From assembly GCF_011927665.1 (NCBI RefSeq), contig NZ_JAATJA010000002.1, positions 496,001-560,000 of the forward strand: 64,000 nucleotides of DNA. The letters run 5' to 3'. The position numbers and the translations under genes were made by a program. Below, piece after piece: positions 62,590 to 64,000 of this stretch. Positions within the stretch are counted from its first letter, which is position 1. Every line of letters starts with the position of its first letter. This stretch comes from Desulfobaculum xiamenense (GTDB lineage: Bacteria; Desulfobacterota; Desulfovibrionia; Desulfovibrionales; Desulfovibrionaceae). The notes beneath the pieces were generated by a model that worked only from the letters and a program-made list of their open reading frames with translations, searched no databases and was not told the DNA's origin.

Positions 62590-64000
62590 ATGCAGAGTTC
62601 TAGTGTCGTCCAACTGGCCGGAGGCCTCGGTCTGCTTCTGCTCGGCATGAAGCTCATGACCGATGGCTTGCGCCTCGCGGCGGGTGGCATGCTGCGCCGC
62701 ATCCTTTCCGCTTCCACCAAAACCCCGCTGCGAGGGCTTGTGTCCGGCTTCGGCATGACCACTGCCGTGCAGTCGTCATCCGCCGTCACCGTGATGGCCA
62801 TAGGCTTCGTCAACGCGGGCATCATGAGCCTCGCGCATACGGTGTGGGTGGTCTACGGCAGCAATGTCGGCTCCACCACCACGGCGTGGATCGTGGCGTG
62901 GCTCGGCTTCAAGGTGGACATCCAGTCCTTCGCGCTGCCCATGATCGCCGCCGGGTCCGCGCTGTGGATCGCCGGGCGCGCCTCGCGCCGCGCGGCCATG
63001 GGCGAGGCGCTGGCCGGATTCGGTCTCTTTTTCCTCGGCATCGAATTCCTGCAGGGTGCCTTCGGCGACATCGGCGGTGCCATTCGCCTCACCGACATCG
63101 CGCCGTCGGGAATTGGCGGCGACATTGTCTTCGTTGCGCTGGGCTTCGCGCTGACCTGCGTCATGCAGTCCTCCGGGGCGACCATGACCCTTGTGCTCAC
63201 GGCCGTGTCCGGCGGCATGATTCCCCTCGATCAGGCGGCCGCTGCGGTGGTGGGGGCCAATGTCGGCACCACCAGCACTGCGGTGCTCGCGTCCATCGGC
63301 GCGACGCCCGCCGCGCGGCGGGTGGCCGCGCTACACGTCGCCTTCAATCTCATCACCGGCGCGGTGGCCGTGGCGCTGTTGCCCATTCTGGTGGCCACGC
63401 TGGTCGGCATGCGCGACTCGCTGGGGCACGGGGGCAGTCCGACCATGGTGCTGGCCATGTTCCACACCGTGTTCAACGTCCTCGGCATTCTTGTGATGTG
63501 GCCCGTGACGGGGATGCTGGTGCGCTTTCTGGAGCGCCGATTCCGCACGCCCATGGAGGACGAGAGCGTGCCGCGCTACCTTGACCGCAACGTGCTGGCC
63601 ACGCCCGCCGTGGCTGTTGGCGCGCTGACCCGCGAGACCTGCCGTGTGGGCAGCATTGCGCGGCGGCTGGTGCATGTGGCGCTCACGTGCAGCGGTGGGG
63701 CCTGCCGCGAGGTGCACAGCGTGAAGGCGGTGCTTTCCAAGTTGCATTCCGTGGTGGCGGAGTACGCCACGCGGGTGTCCAAGGTCGGCCTGTCGCAGAA
63801 CGCGGCGGAGATCGTGCCGGACATCCTGCGTGTGGCCCGCTACTATTCGCGGGCTGGCGAGCATGCGCAGGATGCCATGGATGTGCTGGCAGAGCTGGAG
63901 CCTTTGCCCGCCGGTGTGGTGAGCGAACTGCGCGACGCCGTCCTTAAGCGCGCGGCCTCTGCGACGCTGGCCGCCGATCCGTCCGACGACCGCTATGAGG
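62590..64000 (+). CDS. Na/Pi cotransporter family protein (partial, runs off the window)
   Basis: 470 codons visible, open at the window end. The two inverted repeats of the family are clear: LVSGFGMTTAVQSSSAVTVMAIGFVNAGIM and FALTCVMQSSGATMTLVLTAVSGGMIP, each with a QSS motif, and GANVGTTSTAVLASIGA. After the membrane part (about residue 320) a cytoplasmic helical region begins, probably PhoU-like. It would import phosphate with sodium, or regulate phosphate. GGGAG precedes ATG 62590. Confidence 0.88.
   Translation, partial: MQSSSVVQLAGGLGLLLLGMKLMTDGLRLAAGGMLRRILSASTKTPLRGLVSGFGMTTAVQSSSAVTVMAIGFVNAGIMSLAHTVWVVYGSNVGSTTTAWIVAWLGFKVDIQSFALPMIAAGSALWIAGRASRRAAMGEALAGFGLFFLGIEFLQGAFGDIGGAIRLTDIAPSGIGGDIVFVALGFALTCVMQSSGATMTLVLTAVSGGMIPLDQAAAAVVGANVGTTSTAVLASIGATPAARRVAALHVAFNLITGAVAVALLPILVATLVGMRDSLGHGGSPTMVLAMFHTVFNVLGILVMWPVTGMLVRFLERRFRTPMEDESVPRYLDRNVLATPAVAVGALTRETCRVGSIARRLVHVALTCSGGACREVHSVKAVLSKLHSVVAEYATRVSKVGLSQNAAEIVPDILRVARYYSRAGEHAQDAMDVLAELEPLPAGVVSELRDAVLKRAASATLAADPSDDRYE

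Overview
The window is about 65% G+C, gene-dense, and shows strong third-position G/C bias. The gene content points to a high-GC delta-proteobacterial anaerobe of the Desulfovibrionales type (inference): a tungsten/molybdenum aldehyde:ferredoxin oxidoreductase homologue, a ferredoxin:thioredoxin reductase catalytic subunit, a short-form ThiC, several HD-GYP proteins, a class I adenylate cyclase and a short flagellin behind a FliA-type promoter. There are no rRNAs, CRISPR arrays or recognisable insertion sequences. The only RNA genes seen are two initiator tRNAs and two TPP riboswitches.

Region 1 (1-15465) is one end of an exopolysaccharide/O-antigen-like locus on the + strand. It has five GT4 glycosyltransferases (one fused to a GT9 domain), a GDP-mannose 4,6-dehydratase, a WecA/MraY-type initiating phosphosugar transferase, an ExeA-like ATPase of the exosortase-associated kind, a degenerate HD-GYP protein, a Wza-like outer-membrane export lipoprotein, a fused Wzz/BY-kinase and a Wzy_C-type ligase/polymerase. 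It ends in a 19-bp perfect-stem hairpin. No flippase or exosortase is seen.

Region 2 (15480-33726) is mixed. It holds a 40% histidine metal-binding protein, a rhodanese-YceI fusion, a GT2, a methyltransferase, an HD-GYP protein, mnmE, a giant HEAT/pentapeptide/class I adenylate cyclase with another HD-GYP gene upstream, an HxlR regulator divergent from a nitroreductase and two flavin-reductase-like genes, an NlpC/P60 lipoprotein overlapping a WbuC-type cupin, and a MASE1-like HD-GYP protein.

Region 3 (33887-37527) is the conserved rpmH-rnpA-yidD-yidC-jag block on the - strand, with a good sigma-70-type promoter and an apparent ATT start for rnpA. A flagellin, a LUD protein, a PAP2 phosphatase and a small lipid/sugar cluster (VTT, LAB_N-like, GT2) follow.

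Region 4 (41906-43558) has two near-identical tRNA-fMet genes, each with its own promoter and terminator, followed by about 1.2 kb of AT-rich, gene-poor DNA with one small winged-helix-like ORF.

Region 5 (43559-49316) has a methyltransferase, periplasmic MsrB, a SIMPL protein, a GT2-GtrA fusion next to a polytopic glycosyltransferase, and an orphan ferredoxin:thioredoxin reductase catalytic subunit.

Region 6 (49357-54584) is a complete thiSGHFEC operon on the - strand. It is preceded by two consecutive TPP riboswitch-terminator units behind one promoter.

Region 7 (54685-64000) has a dicarboxylate/amino-acid symporter, an AOR-family enzyme, a sensor kinase with a THI5/NMT1-like periplasmic domain convergent with an HD-GYP response regulator, a small zinc-ribbon protein, and a Na/Pi cotransporter that runs off the window.

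Two themes recur: cell-surface polysaccharide synthesis and second-messenger signalling (five HD-GYP proteins plus a cyclase, with no GGDEF protein seen).
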